A stretch of 64,000 nt of DNA from JBCBDX01 sp039822005 (GCA_039822005.1 JBCBMZ010000004.1:62001-126000), one strand, 5' to 3'. Numbered from the stretch's first letter, positions 36,215 to 48,394 are shown. The notes: generated by a model not told the origin, from the letters alone. Translations and numbers: made by a program.

Positions 36215-37597
36215 ATGACACTGACACTGTTCAATACACTGACGCGCCAAAAACAGTCCTTTCATCCCATCGATGAAAACGATGTGCGCATGTATGTGTG
36301 TGGACCGACAGTTTATGATTACGCGCACATCGGCAATGCGCGTCCGGTGATTGTTTTTGACGTGCTGTTTCGCCTGCTCCGGCACATCTATGGCGAAGAC
36401 AATGTCACTTATGTGCGCAACATCACCGATGTTGAGGACAAGATCAACGCGCGCGCGCTGCGCGATCATCCGGAGCTGGCGCTGAACGAAGCGATCCGCT
36501 CCGTGACCGAAAAAACCGCCGCGCAATTCCAGGCTGATGCCAAAGCGCTGGGTTGCCTTTCGCCAACGCACGAACCACGGGCCACCGAGCACATCAGCGG
36601 TATGATCGAAATGATCGACGTGCTGGTCGCGCGCGGCCATGCCTATGTGGCCCATGGCGATGAAGGCGCTGAGGTGCTTTTTGATATCGCTTCCATGCCC
36701 GAATATGGAGGCTTGTCCAAGCGCAATCTGGAAGAACAGCAGGCAGGCGCCCGCATCGAAGTCAAGGATCACAAAAAGAGTGCTGGCGATTTCGTGCTTT
36801 GGAAACAATCGGACGAAAGTGAGCCCGGCTGGCTCGCCGAATTTGCTGGAACACAAATCTATGGCCGCCCCGGTTGGCACATTGAGTGCTCCGTGATGTC
36901 CAAACATCATTTGGGCGAAACGTTCGATATCCATGGCGGCGGCCTCGATCTGATCTTCCCGCACCATGAAAACGAAATCGCCCAAAGCTGCTGCGCGCAC
37001 GGGACCGACAAAATGGCCAATGTGTGGATGCACAATGGCTTCCTGCAGGTCGAAGGCAAGAAGATGTCAAAATCGCTCGGCAACTTTTTCACCATCCACC
37101 AACTGATGCATACGAACGATTTCGGCGGACGCAAATGGCCACCCGAGGTGCTCCGCCTTGCCATGCTGATGACCCACTATCGCGAGCCAATTGATTTCTC
37201 GGTGCGGCGATTGGAAGAGGCGGAGAATATTTTCTTGAGATTTTCTCGCCGTGTTAGCGAAGGTGACCCTTCGCAAAGCGACGAACAAGCAGCGGATGCG
37301 TACAGTTGCCTGACCGAAGATTTAAATACGCCCGACGCTATACGTTACATGCATGAGATGGATGGCGGTACTTTAGAGATTGCGATGGGCCTTCTCGGTT
37401 TGGCTCCGAGAGGTTCATCAGAAATAGGCCGGGAAATCCAACCAAAGATCAACCAGCGCCTCGCCGCTATCGCCGACAAAAACTGGGGCGAGGCCGACCG
37501 CATTCGCGATGAATTGCTTGAACAAGGCATCCAGCTGAAAGACGGCAAGGACCCGGAAACGGGCGAACGCATCACCACTTGGGAGGTGGTGCGCTGA
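36215..37597 (+). CDS. cysS: Cysteinyl-tRNA synthetase
   Basis: A 460-residue class Ia synthetase charging tRNA-Cys. The ATP-binding HIGH motif appears as YAHIGNARPVI, the KMSKS loop as KKMSKSLGNFF, and the zinc-site residues include the cysteine of CGPTVYDYAH, CS in HIECSVMSKHH and HHENEIAQS. The frame stays open 45 codons upstream, but MTLTLFNTLTRQK is the family N-terminus. The 3' end (codons from DKNWGEADRIR on) is duplicated in diverged form at 39468-39593. Confidence 0.96.
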   Translation: MTLTLFNTLTRQKQSFHPIDENDVRMYVCGPTVYDYAHIGNARPVIVFDVLFRLLRHIYGEDNVTYVRNITDVEDKINARALRDHPELALNEAIRSVTEKTAAQFQADAKALGCLSPTHEPRATEHISGMIEMIDVLVARGHAYVAHGDEGAEVLFDIASMPEYGGLSKRNLEEQQAGARIEVKDHKKSAGDFVLWKQSDESEPGWLAEFAGTQIYGRPGWHIECSVMSKHHLGETFDIHGGGLDLIFPHHENEIAQSCCAHGTDKMANVWMHNGFLQVEGKKMSKSLGNFFTIHQLMHTNDFGGRKWPPEVLRLAMLMTHYREPIDFSVRRLEEAENIFLRFSRRVSEGDPSQSDEQAADAYSCLTEDLNTPDAIRYMHEMDGGTLEIAMGLLGLAPRGSSEIGREIQPKINQRLAAIADKNWGEADRIRDELLEQGIQLKDGKDPETGERITTWEVVR

Positions 37598-37651
37598 AGC
37601 GAACCGGGCCGGCTTGCACCGACCCGAACGATCATCGGCTTGATGCTGAGC

Positions 37652-38539
37652 CTAGGCGGCAACACGCAGCGTGCTGCGCGTCGCTTGCGGACGTTGGGCA
37701 TTGACGAAGTCCAGCGCTTTGTCGGCAACGGCTTCCCAGCCACTGTCGATGGTGAGCGAATGACCCGCACCTTCAAGCGAAACAAGCTCGGTTACCGATG
37801 GGTTACGCTTTTGGATGTGGTACGCAGCACGGCTGACGATAGCTGGCACCGTGTGGTCCTTTTGGGCCGCGATGATCAGCAATGGACCACGCTTCTCTGC
37901 GCGCCGCGCCACACGCGCCTCAGTCCATGGGTTCATGTTGGCCAAACCGGCCTGGAACAGCGGGCGGCCCGGTGCCGGAACGTGATACTCGGCATGGAGC
38001 GACGCGGCTTCGGCCTCTGGCACAGCATTGGCAAAGCCAAAGCGGAACTGCGACGGGGTCAGCTGGATGGCACGGCGGCTGTTCAGCGGATTTGACAGTA
38101 CCGGGAATGCGGCGCGCAGAGCCGACAATGGAAGGGGCAGAACGCCGCGGAAAGGCGCCGGTGAGATGGCAACTGTTGCGACCGCGCCGACACGGGCGGC
38201 AAGCATCTGCACCAGCAGTCCACCCATGGAATGGCCGACGAGAATCGGCTTCTTGTCCAAGGCTTCCACCAGCTCTTCCAGATGGGCAAGGATGGTTGCA
38301 ATGGATTGGCCAGCAACAGCTTTCGGATTGGCGCGCGCCTCAGCGACACTGGCAGTATCATTTGGCCAATCGGCACTGACAGGCGCGTAACCGGCCTCGT
38401 TGAACTTGTCGGCCCAAGCGTGCCATGAGCCTGCCAACAGCCAAAGGCCATGGACAAAAATCACGGGTTGGCGACCGCTCGCATTGGCGGCATCAATTTC
38501 TTTGCGTTCGCGGTCAGACAGTTGGAGTGTAGCTTTCAT
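37652..38539 (-). CDS. Alpha/beta hydrolase
   Basis: A 295-residue serine hydrolase. The oxyanion region is VIFVHGLWLLAGSWH, the nucleophile elbow GHSMGG, the acid is likely in AAQKDHTVP and the histidine in LEGAGHSLTI. No signal peptide. It is divergent from a TetR-type regulator, with a palindrome in the shared gap, so that regulator probably controls it. It sits inside a segment that separates cysS from cimA and is followed by a decayed cysS 3' copy. Substrate unknown (ester or lactone type). Confidence 0.9.
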   Translation of the reverse strand: MKATLQLSDRERKEIDAANASGRQPVIFVHGLWLLAGSWHAWADKFNEAGYAPVSADWPNDTASVAEARANPKAVAGQSIATILAHLEELVEALDKKPILVGHSMGGLLVQMLAARVGAVATVAISPAPFRGVLPLPLSALRAAFPVLSNPLNSRRAIQLTPSQFRFGFANAVPEAEAASLHAEYHVPAPGRPLFQAGLANMNPWTEARVARRAEKRGPLLIIAAQKDHTVPAIVSRAAYHIQKRNPSVTELVSLEGAGHSLTIDSGWEAVADKALDFVNAQRPQATRSTLRVAA

Positions 38540-38665
38540 GGGTCTTATCCTTTGGTTTTGTAGCGGTTTGGCAAGGTTGTTTGTGGATCAGCGACGAGGT
38601 GCTCCGGCACCGGCATTCACGTGGATCAAGTTGGTTGTCATGTGCGCCTCGTCATGCCATTTTAT

Positions 38666-38683
38666 GAATATGAATTCATGTTC
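38666..38683. promoter_or_regulatory. Candidate TetR operator
   Basis: An 18-base inverted repeat GAATATGAATTCATGTTC, in which 8 of 9 base pairs match, with the core ATGAATTCAT a perfect palindrome. It lies in the 209-base gap between the divergent hydrolase and TetR genes, the usual place for autoregulated TetR operators. Confidence 0.55.
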
Positions 38684-38748
38684 GTTTTTTGACCCTGAAC
38701 GCCAAAACGTCAACTAACGTTTTTGTGAATACCTGTTACACGGAAGAA

Positions 38749-39441
38749 ATGAGTGACGTGACCGAACCCGGCCCAACAAAAAAGAAACCCCAGGCGCGCA
38801 GCGAACGCACCCGCAAAGCCATTTTGGAGGCGGCGGAGACACTGCTTGTCAGAAACGGTACAGAGGCTGTCTCCATGACGGCAATCGCCAAGAAAGCTGG
38901 CGTCGCCGTGGGGACCGTCTACATCCACTTTCAGGACAAGAACGCGCTGATCCGTGCTTTTCTTGAACATATGGTCGAAGATTTTCGCGCCACGATCGCG
39001 CGTGCGGCGGATGGCTCGATATGGGAAGGCAAGAGCGTCCTCGCTATCGTCGAGGGCTACATTCATTTCATGCAGGTTACCGGCAAGGAGCAAATGAGCC
39101 AACAAATAGCGGTATCTCATCTCTTGGCCGAGCATCCAGATATGGGAACTAAAATCCTTGAATTGCGCTCGAATGGACGCCGCGCTGTTGGAGACTTGAT
39201 TTTGTCCAGACGTGATCAGATCGGACACTCCAACCCGGACCAGGCTGTGCCCTTTCTGATCGACCAACTGGACGCGATGATGCAACTTCGGCTCGATCCG
39301 GTTCATCAGGTCCACGCACTATCCGACGCGTCTGATGCTGCTTTCCGCAACGAGGCGCTCAAAATTTCGAAAATCTATCTGCAACTTGAAAGCCAACCGA
39401 CGGATCCTGACTATTCAGGCGGCTTCAGTGTTCGCGATTAA
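38749..39441 (+). CDS. TetR-family transcriptional regulator
   Basis: A 230-residue regulator. The N-terminal HTH reads MTAIAKKAGVAVGTVYIHFQDKNAL, preceded by an Arg/Lys-rich tail and RKAILEAAETLL. The C-terminal ligand-binding domain is not distinctive. I use ATG 38749 (MSDVTEPGPTKKK); the frame opens 20 codons earlier at 38689 in a region that overlaps the probable promoter. Likely represses the divergent hydrolase and itself. Confidence 0.9.
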   Translation: MSDVTEPGPTKKKPQARSERTRKAILEAAETLLVRNGTEAVSMTAIAKKAGVAVGTVYIHFQDKNALIRAFLEHMVEDFRATIARAADGSIWEGKSVLAIVEGYIHFMQVTGKEQMSQQIAVSHLLAEHPDMGTKILELRSNGRRAVGDLILSRRDQIGHSNPDQAVPFLIDQLDAMMQLRLDPVHQVHALSDASDAAFRNEALKISKIYLQLESQPTDPDYSGGFSVRD

Positions 39442-39467
39442 TGGCTTGAAACGGTAGCCAATAGAAC

Positions 39468-39593
39468 GTGACCAAAAACTGGGGCGAAGCCGATCGCATC
39501 CGCGACGGACTTCTCGAACAGGGCATTCAGCAGAAGGACGGGAAAGACCCGGAAACAGCCGAGCGCACTACCACACGGGAGGTCGCGCGTTAA
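39468..39593 (+). pseudogene. Remnant copy of the cysS 3' end
   Basis: About 40 codons plus stop that align without gaps to the last codons of cysS. The translation KNWGEADRIRDGLLEQG is followed by IQQKDGKDPETAERT, against KNWGEADRIRDELLEQG and IQLKDGKDPETGERI in cysS. Differences are mostly silent third-base changes (about 16 silent against 7 replacing), so the fragment diverged while still coding and only later lost the rest of its gene. No upstream part of cysS accompanies it. Confidence 0.85.
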
Positions 39594-39688
39594 AGCAAGC
39601 GGTCTTTGAAAATTACCCTTTTTGTTGTGGTAACCATCCGTGTGCTTTACTACGCGCCAACGAGTTTGATCGGGACCGAAAGAGCGCC

Positions 39689-41305
39689 ATGAAACAGCGC
39701 GAGCGCATATACCTTTTTGACACCACGCTGCGCGACGGCCAGCAGACGCCGGGCGTCGACTTTTCTGTCGAGGACAAGATCACCATCTCCAGGATGCTTG
39801 ATGAGTTCGGTATCGACATGATCGAGGGCGGCTATCCGGGTGCCAACCCGACCGACACCGCGTTTTTCAAGCAAAAGCGCACGCAACAGGCGCAGTTCGT
39901 CGCCTTTGGCATGACCAAGCGCGCGGGCGTGTCGGCGTCCAATGATCCCGGCTTGAACGAACTGCTCAACGCCGCCGCGGACGCGGTGTGTTTTGTTGCC
40001 AAGGCTTGGGATTTTCAGGTGGAAGTGGCGCTCGACTGCACACTCGATGAAAATCTCGATTGCATCCGCGAAAGCGTCATCGCGACCGCCAAAGCGGGCA
40101 AAGAGCCGATGGTCGATTGCGAGCACTTCTTCGATGGTTGGAAAGCCAATCGGGACTATGCCATCGCCTGCGCCAAAGCAGCCCATGAAAGCGGTGCCCG
40201 CTGGATTGTCCTGTGCGACACCAATGGCGGCACCCAGCCGGACGAAGTGCGCACTGCCGTTCTCGATCTGATCAACGCCGGTGTACCGGGCGACCGCCTC
40301 GGCATCCATGCACACAATGATACCGAACAGGCGGTTGCCAATTCGCTGGCCGCCATCGACGCCGGTGTGCGTCAGGTGCAGGGCACGCTGAACGGAATCG
40401 GCGAGCGCTGCGGCAATGCCAATTTGGTCACATTGATGGCGACGCTCGGTCTTAAACCGCGATGGAACCAGCGCTTTTATATCGGCATTGCCGACTTATC
40501 CGGATTGACACGGCTCAGCCGTGCATTCGATGAATTGTTGAACCGGTCCCCGCTCAGCCAAGCACCTTTTGTCGGTTCGTCAGCTTTTGCCACCAAGGCC
40601 GGCATTCACGCTTCGGGCCTTATGAAGAATCCTGAAACCTATGAGCATGTGCCGCCCGATAGCGTGGGCAATTCGCGTAATGTCATGGTGTCGGACCAAG
40701 GTGGCAAATCGAACTTTATGGATGCCCTCGCCCGCCGCGGTATCGCGGTCAAAAAAGACGACCCACGGCTCGAAACACTCATCGCCATCGTCAAGGAACG
40801 CGAAGCATCAGGTTACGCTTACGAAGGCGCCGATGCCAGTTTTGAACTGTTGGCCCGATCCACGCTGGGCGAAGTGCCGGAATTTTTCAAAGTCGACAGT
40901 TTCCGCACCACCGTGGAACGTCGCTACAATGCCTTTGGCAAGCTGATCAACGTGTCGGAAGCTGTGGTCAAGGTCACGGTCGACGGCCAGCAACACATGT
41001 CTGTTGCGGAAGGCCAAGGCCCGGTCAACGCGCTCGACAAGGCGCTGCGCAAGGATCTGGGCAAATATCAGCGCGATATCGTTGATCTGGAACTCGTCGA
41101 CTACAAGGTGCGCATCCTCAATGGCGGCACCGAAGCGATCACGCGCGTGCTCATTGAATCCACCGACGGCACCGGCACGCGCTGGTGGACGGTGGGTGTC
41201 TCCGACAACATCATCGACGCCTCATTTCAGGCGCTGATGGATTCAGTGACTTTCAAACTGATGAAAAACCGCGGACAGGCGGGCGTGATGGCCGCGGCGG
41301 AGTAG
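39689..41305 (+). CDS. cimA: (R)-citramalate synthase, LeuA-like
   Basis: A 538-residue member of the DRE-TIM acyltransferases. The signature LFDTTLRDGQQTPGVDF binds metal and substrate; the family HAHND appears in GIHAHNDTEQAVANSL, and GERCGNANLVTLMATL follows. The length with a full C-terminal regulatory domain and the N-terminal motif fit citramalate synthase (pyruvate plus acetyl-CoA), a route to isoleucine, more than LeuA. Proximity to cysS is usual in related genomes as I recall. Confidence 0.92.
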   Translation: MKQRERIYLFDTTLRDGQQTPGVDFSVEDKITISRMLDEFGIDMIEGGYPGANPTDTAFFKQKRTQQAQFVAFGMTKRAGVSASNDPGLNELLNAAADAVCFVAKAWDFQVEVALDCTLDENLDCIRESVIATAKAGKEPMVDCEHFFDGWKANRDYAIACAKAAHESGARWIVLCDTNGGTQPDEVRTAVLDLINAGVPGDRLGIHAHNDTEQAVANSLAAIDAGVRQVQGTLNGIGERCGNANLVTLMATLGLKPRWNQRFYIGIADLSGLTRLSRAFDELLNRSPLSQAPFVGSSAFATKAGIHASGLMKNPETYEHVPPDSVGNSRNVMVSDQGGKSNFMDALARRGIAVKKDDPRLETLIAIVKEREASGYAYEGADASFELLARSTLGEVPEFFKVDSFRTTVERRYNAFGKLINVSEAVVKVTVDGQQHMSVAEGQGPVNALDKALRKDLGKYQRDIVDLELVDYKVRILNGGTEAITRVLIESTDGTGTRWWTVGVSDNIIDASFQALMDSVTFKLMKNRGQAGVMAAAE

Positions 41306-41317
41306 AGTGCTCCGCGA

Positions 41318-42091
41318 TTGACCTGTCTCAAGGCAACCCATCCACCCCTTCGCTATGCTGCCCCCGAATGGGAGAGCAGCCATGCCGGAACACGGGCACA
41401 ACGTCAGGAAATCGCCGCGCGCATAGGCGCCCCACCGGGGCGCGGGGTTTTGCGTGATGCGGTCTATGGCGGCATTGACGGTACGGTGACAACTTTTGCC
41501 ATCGTTGCCGGCGTGGCCGGCGCGCGGCTATCCCCTTTCATCATCGTGGTCCTGGGATTGGCGAACGTTTTGGCCGATGGTTTTTCCATGGCGGCAGCCA
41601 ACTACTCCGGCACCAAGGCGGATCAGGACAATGTGCGTCGGATCCGCCAGATTGAAGAACGCCACATCAAGGTTTACCCCAAAGGGGAATGGCTTGAGGC
41701 CCGCGAAATCCTCTCGCGAAAGGGCTTGAAGGGACGCGTTCTGGATCAAGCCACGGATGCCATCACAAACGATAAAGAGAGCTGGATCGCCCTAATGATG
41801 GAGGGCGAATATGGAATGGGAGGCATTGAACCGCACCCTTTGCGCGCAGCGCTCACCACGTTTTTGTCATTCCTGCTTGCGGGTTTGGTGCCGCTCCTGC
41901 CCTTCTTGTTCGGGCTGGACAATGCGTTTGCCATTTCAGCCGCGATGACAATGGCGACATTTTTCGCCATCGGCGCGCTGAAAAGCTTTTGGTCCTTGAG
42001 CCCCTGGTGGCGATCCGCCGGAGAAACACTGCTGATTGGTGGTTCCGCAGCCGCATTGGCGTTCGGGGTGGGGACATTGTTTCACGGATAG
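41318..42091 (+). CDS. VIT1/CCC1-family metal transporter
   Basis: A 257-residue membrane protein of the VIT family, which moves Fe2+ or Mn2+. The first helix is GGIDGTVTTFAIVAGVAGA, the second contains LADGFSMAAANYSG, and the cytosolic metal-binding helix region (RRIRQIEERHI, MMEGEYGM) carries acidic and methionine residues. The last three hydrophobic segments run to the C-terminus. The start is uncertain: TTG 41318 lacks a close ribosome-binding site and no in-frame ATG precedes the first helix. Confidence 0.85.
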   Translation: MTCLKATHPPLRYAAPEWESSHAGTRAQRQEIAARIGAPPGRGVLRDAVYGGIDGTVTTFAIVAGVAGARLSPFIIVVLGLANVLADGFSMAAANYSGTKADQDNVRRIRQIEERHIKVYPKGEWLEAREILSRKGLKGRVLDQATDAITNDKESWIALMMEGEYGMGGIEPHPLRAALTTFLSFLLAGLVPLLPFLFGLDNAFAISAAMTMATFFAIGALKSFWSLSPWWRSAGETLLIGGSAAALAFGVGTLFHG

Positions 42092-42224
42092 CGCCCCAAC
42101 ATCAGCGCGGCACACGGCTGAACTGAATTGCCTTAAAAAAGTCCGATGCAACACATAGAATTTCGAGATGACATGTCGAATGGGCAAGCGCACGTGAAAA
42201 AATAGTTCTTATTGCCGAGTTTCC

Positions 42225-43298
42225 ATGCCGCTCCGCTCCATCACAGGCTCAACAACCGACGACAACAGCTCTCCGAAAAAAAAGGCGAGAACCGGCAACG
42301 AAGTCGTGCTTCCTGACATTCACACGCCGTTCAAACTAAAAGCTGGTGGCGCAAGTATTGTCGCAGAGTTTGACGGGCAAAGGTACGTTATCAAAGGGGA
42401 GGAGTTTGACCCCGCCACGCATAAGCACTCACCAGTGGACACACGGTCCTATTTTGATAGCGCTTTGAAAGTGTTCCACGCTGGAAACGGTGTAACCAAA
42501 CAGTTTGGGGGCGCCCCCCTGCCTGCTAAGCCGGTTTCACAACAGGCACTTTCGCATACGCCCTACAAAGACATGGTTTGGGATCAACCTGACATCGTGG
42601 GTCGGAAGATGGGACAGATCGGGGATCGCAAACAAGAGAAATCAATTATGGGTGATACGGCAAACAATGCCATCAAGAGCGCGGGTATCAGGCCCAGCCC
42701 CTTGTCGCCCTGGGCGCACACGCGGCCTGACCATTTGAATTTTCAGGGGCGCGACGATCAAAAACTACGTGTCCCCGCTTATGTGGGCGCCAATCAGGTA
42801 CACAGCGCATTTGAGGCGGCGGCGAAACAACTGGCGCACGACAATGGGACCATTGAAGTGAATCGGAAACTCAATGAAGAAATTCCAGGCGGCAGCAAAT
42901 TACCGGTCAGCATGACGCTTGGCTTCACGCTGAAAAGTGAAAAGCGCGACATGGCGGCACGCATCGAACACAAGCAGCCCTATTTTACCAGCGCCGGTGC
43001 CCGCAATGGCGACGAAAAAGCGATTGTCATGTTCATCAAGCATAATCAGGAGCTACTCGACAACGGTGAGATCAGAGCCAATAGCTATACCAAAATTGGA
43101 ACCATCGATGAAATGATCGAGAGCAGGGTCAACGATTCTGCAAGACACACGCCTGATGTGGAAGGCGAATATCAAAAAATGCTGCAAGACAAACAAACAG
43201 GCTATGTGACACCGCCAACCGAAAGCTCCACTATTAGTTCTGACTTTGATACCGATCTTGACGAGCGCAGCGCCGCAACAGACCGCGCTGTTCGTTAG
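42225..43298 (+). CDS. Unknown protein, member B of a paralogous pair
   Basis: 357 residues, cytosolic by appearance, homologous to the protein at 25841-26854. The strongest shared part is the centre: an IMGD segment, SPWAHTRPDH, DDQKLRVPAYVGANQ followed by VHSAFEAAAK, then GGSKLP and a TLKS strand. The C-terminal part shares NQELLDNGEI and ends in an arginine-rich tail (SAATDRAVR). The N-terminus is Ser/Thr-rich and not shared. Function unknown. It lies alone between the VIT-type transporter and uvrB. Confidence 0.75.
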   Translation: MPLRSITGSTTDDNSSPKKKARTGNEVVLPDIHTPFKLKAGGASIVAEFDGQRYVIKGEEFDPATHKHSPVDTRSYFDSALKVFHAGNGVTKQFGGAPLPAKPVSQQALSHTPYKDMVWDQPDIVGRKMGQIGDRKQEKSIMGDTANNAIKSAGIRPSPLSPWAHTRPDHLNFQGRDDQKLRVPAYVGANQVHSAFEAAAKQLAHDNGTIEVNRKLNEEIPGGSKLPVSMTLGFTLKSEKRDMAARIEHKQPYFTSAGARNGDEKAIVMFIKHNQELLDNGEIRANSYTKIGTIDEMIESRVNDSARHTPDVEGEYQKMLQDKQTGYVTPPTESSTISSDFDTDLDERSAATDRAVR

Positions 43299-43435
43299 TC
43301 AACGTTATCGGCAAGATTTTAGATCAAGATCAAGACAAGCAAGTCCCATCGACCGCAAGCTCCTGACACACCCTTGTCAGCAGGCCACACCTTCACCCCC
43401 TTTCCGAATCCGTACTGGTCGCCCATATTGTGCCC

Positions 43436-46330
<2,895 letters not shown>

Positions 46331-46348
<18 letters not shown>

Positions 46349-46375
46349 GGCGAAGCCGAAGCGCAAGCCCTTGCG
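46331..46375 (+). repeat. Palindromic element R4 spanning the uvrB stop codon
   Basis: Arms CGCAAAGGC (46331-46339) and GCCCTTGCG (46367-46375) pair with one mismatch around a 27-base core that begins GCACGTTGAG and ends GAAGCGCAA. The TGA inside the core start (GCA CGT TGA) is the uvrB stop codon, so the element supplies the end of the protein. Confidence 0.65.
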
Positions 46376-46470
46376 CATTAAAGGAGTGGGAAGTTCGGGA
46401 AGAATGATCTGAATGAGATGACGATTAGGCGGACTGAGAGGCCGCTTTAATTGAGTGCCCATTATTTAGA

Positions 46471-47775
46471 TTAACCGTTAATCTCATAGGGAATTCCAGG
46501 AAATAGTGTTTCCGCACTCGCCTTTTCGAACACACCAACAAACGGCAACAATTTCATCCCCTCAATAAAGTATTCGTTCTCTTCAATTATTATATTCCTA
46601 TCTAAATATAATACTCGTAAGACTCGACTTATATCTGGTCGTTCGTTCTCCTGCATAGCGTCGACCAGTATCTGCCTAATATCTTCGATGCTAATTTCCG
46701 GCGGAATTATATTCGATAAAATTGCGTCTCTAAGAACTTCAGTATAGAATGCTTTATTTGCTCCCCGGATACCATCATTTGTATATTTAATCGTCTTTCC
46801 ATATTGTAATATTCTTAATTCAGCACAAAACCGAAGAAGAGAATCAATTCTATCTTCTGATACATATGTCCATTCGTCATTCACCCGTCGAAATCGAAAT
46901 TCACGAAGAGTCCTTAAGTGCTCGATAAATTTCTCCACCGAACCAGAGTGCTCATTTAATGCATTCAAAATCGCATATATTTTTCGGTAAACAGAATTTA
47001 CTGGAGTTGAAAGTCGTAGCGACCTAGGGAGACGTGTTCTTACTTGTTGTAGCGGAAGCTTACCGAGACCGAGATCTTTTAGCTCTGGAAGCGAAAAGAA
47101 TATAGACCGATCAGACTCGGCGATGGTCGTCGCCACAGCAAAGCGGAGCACCCTTTCTAGGGTTAGCGCACCTAATGCCTTATCTACGCGTTCATCCAGT
47201 GCCTCATACTGATCGAATGAAAGCGAATCTAACAGCCTCTTTGTGAAAACACCACCGTCGAAATCTGTTTTCGCCCAAGCGTCAACCGAAGAAATCGCTA
47301 GGTAACCTCGAACCCCCAAATTCTCAAATATATTAATTGCCGAGCCAGCATGACAACAGTCAAGAACTACAATAATTTCTTTAAATCCATGACCCTTAAT
47401 TTCCGACAAAACAGAACTGAGAGTATGATTTGCAGTTGGCTTTTTTACCTTATTATCTTCAAATGCAAAGTATAAATCACCCCCCGTAGCCGGTCGCGCA
47501 TGCCCAACGTAACAAAACAAAAATATATCACGATCATTTGGCGTGGGCAATGAATTAATAAGCTCTGAAACTTTGTGACGCCTCGGCGTGACTTTTACAT
47601 TTGCGCCTTTATCATCATCAGGCCAAGTAAATGCGAATTGGTCGCCAAAAACTGCCATCCGGGCACGAAGTCTGTCAAGCGTCCCTCTGAGTGCGTGGCC
47701 GCTCAAATTCTGTTTTCTGCCAATCTCTGTCGAGATGTCGTGGGAACCACCCAAGAGCATCGCGTATCTAGCCAT
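46471..47775 (-). CDS. Caspase-like (peptidase C14) effector protein
   Basis: 434 residues. The caspase-fold domain covers about 1-210: MLLGGSHDI at the first strand, the catalytic histidine H92 in FCYVGHARP and the catalytic cysteine C141 in VVLDCCHAGSA. The remaining C-terminal half has no enzyme motif that I know; segments around RFCAELRILQYGKTIKY look like a winged helix, as in effectors of predicted conflict systems. It overlaps the upstream small gene by 8 bases. The DNA is visibly more AT-rich than its neighbours, which suggests acquisition. It probably cleaves proteins when triggered, for example in phage defence; the trigger is unknown. Confidence 0.8.
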   Translation of the reverse strand: MARYAMLLGGSHDISTEIGRKQNLSGHALRGTLDRLRARMAVFGDQFAFTWPDDDKGANVKVTPRRHKVSELINSLPTPNDRDIFLFCYVGHARPATGGDLYFAFEDNKVKKPTANHTLSSVLSEIKGHGFKEIIVVLDCCHAGSAINIFENLGVRGYLAISSVDAWAKTDFDGGVFTKRLLDSLSFDQYEALDERVDKALGALTLERVLRFAVATTIAESDRSIFFSLPELKDLGLGKLPLQQVRTRLPRSLRLSTPVNSVYRKIYAILNALNEHSGSVEKFIEHLRTLREFRFRRVNDEWTYVSEDRIDSLLRFCAELRILQYGKTIKYTNDGIRGANKAFYTEVLRDAILSNIIPPEISIEDIRQILVDAMQENERPDISRVLRVLYLDRNIIIEENEYFIEGMKLLPFVGVFEKASAETLFPGIPYEING

Positions 47776-48169
47776 CAGTATTAAACTTTTCTTTTACAAA
47801 ATGTTCGAGCTCGGCAAAGCTCTCATCATCCTCTTTAATTTCGAACCGTTTTCCGCCAATCTCGACATATATTGACCCTTTGCCGCCTTTTTGCCGCAAC
47901 AGGGAAAACAGCGCTACAACTGATCTAATTACAAACTGACCGATTTGTATGGACTCGCCCGGATTTTCTAGAACCCATAGGACAAGCTCCTCTAACCCCG
48001 CGGCATCATCTCTCGCTGGCACAGACTCGGTGGTCGGTTTCGATAAGGAAGAATAGTCCCCCACAAGTCGATCCAGCTGCTGCGCTACTAACCGTTCAAA
48101 TTCATCTGACTCAAAAGAATCGGAATTTGATAGTACCGGCGAATATGAGAATACAATTTTCGTCGACAT
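47768..48169 (-). CDS. EACC1-like partner of the caspase effector
   Basis: A 133-residue protein. After a polar N-terminal half comes a hydrophobic helix (VIRSVVALFSLLRQK, about 80-94) and a pair of strands, GSIYVEIGGKRFEIKEDD, then a final helix. This helix-plus-G-x-x-v-x-v-x-x-G-K-x pattern is that of effector-associated constant component 1 (EACC1) proteins, found upstream of caspase and other peptidase effectors. The call is by pattern only. Its coupling to the caspase gene (8-base overlap) supports a two-component system. Confidence 0.6.
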   Translation of the reverse strand: MSTKIVFSYSPVLSNSDSFESDEFERLVAQQLDRLVGDYSSLSKPTTESVPARDDAAGLEELVLWVLENPGESIQIGQFVIRSVVALFSLLRQKGGKGSIYVEIGGKRFEIKEDDESFAELEHFVKEKFNTDG

Positions 48170-48394
48170 AGATTCTAGTCCACCATACCAATTGCTGCTC
48201 TACGTACTAAATCATGAAATAATCTTAATTAGTAAGCATACGCGCGATTGAAAAGATTCAATGACAAAGCGCTGTGGATAACAAATTATTCAAAAGTAGT
48301 TTTAAAAAAATTGAAAAACCTTCAAATTCCGCGCATCTAGGTTTGTTTTTTCCCTTTGAACATAGGCAAAATTCAAAGAAAAAGGGGAAATGCC

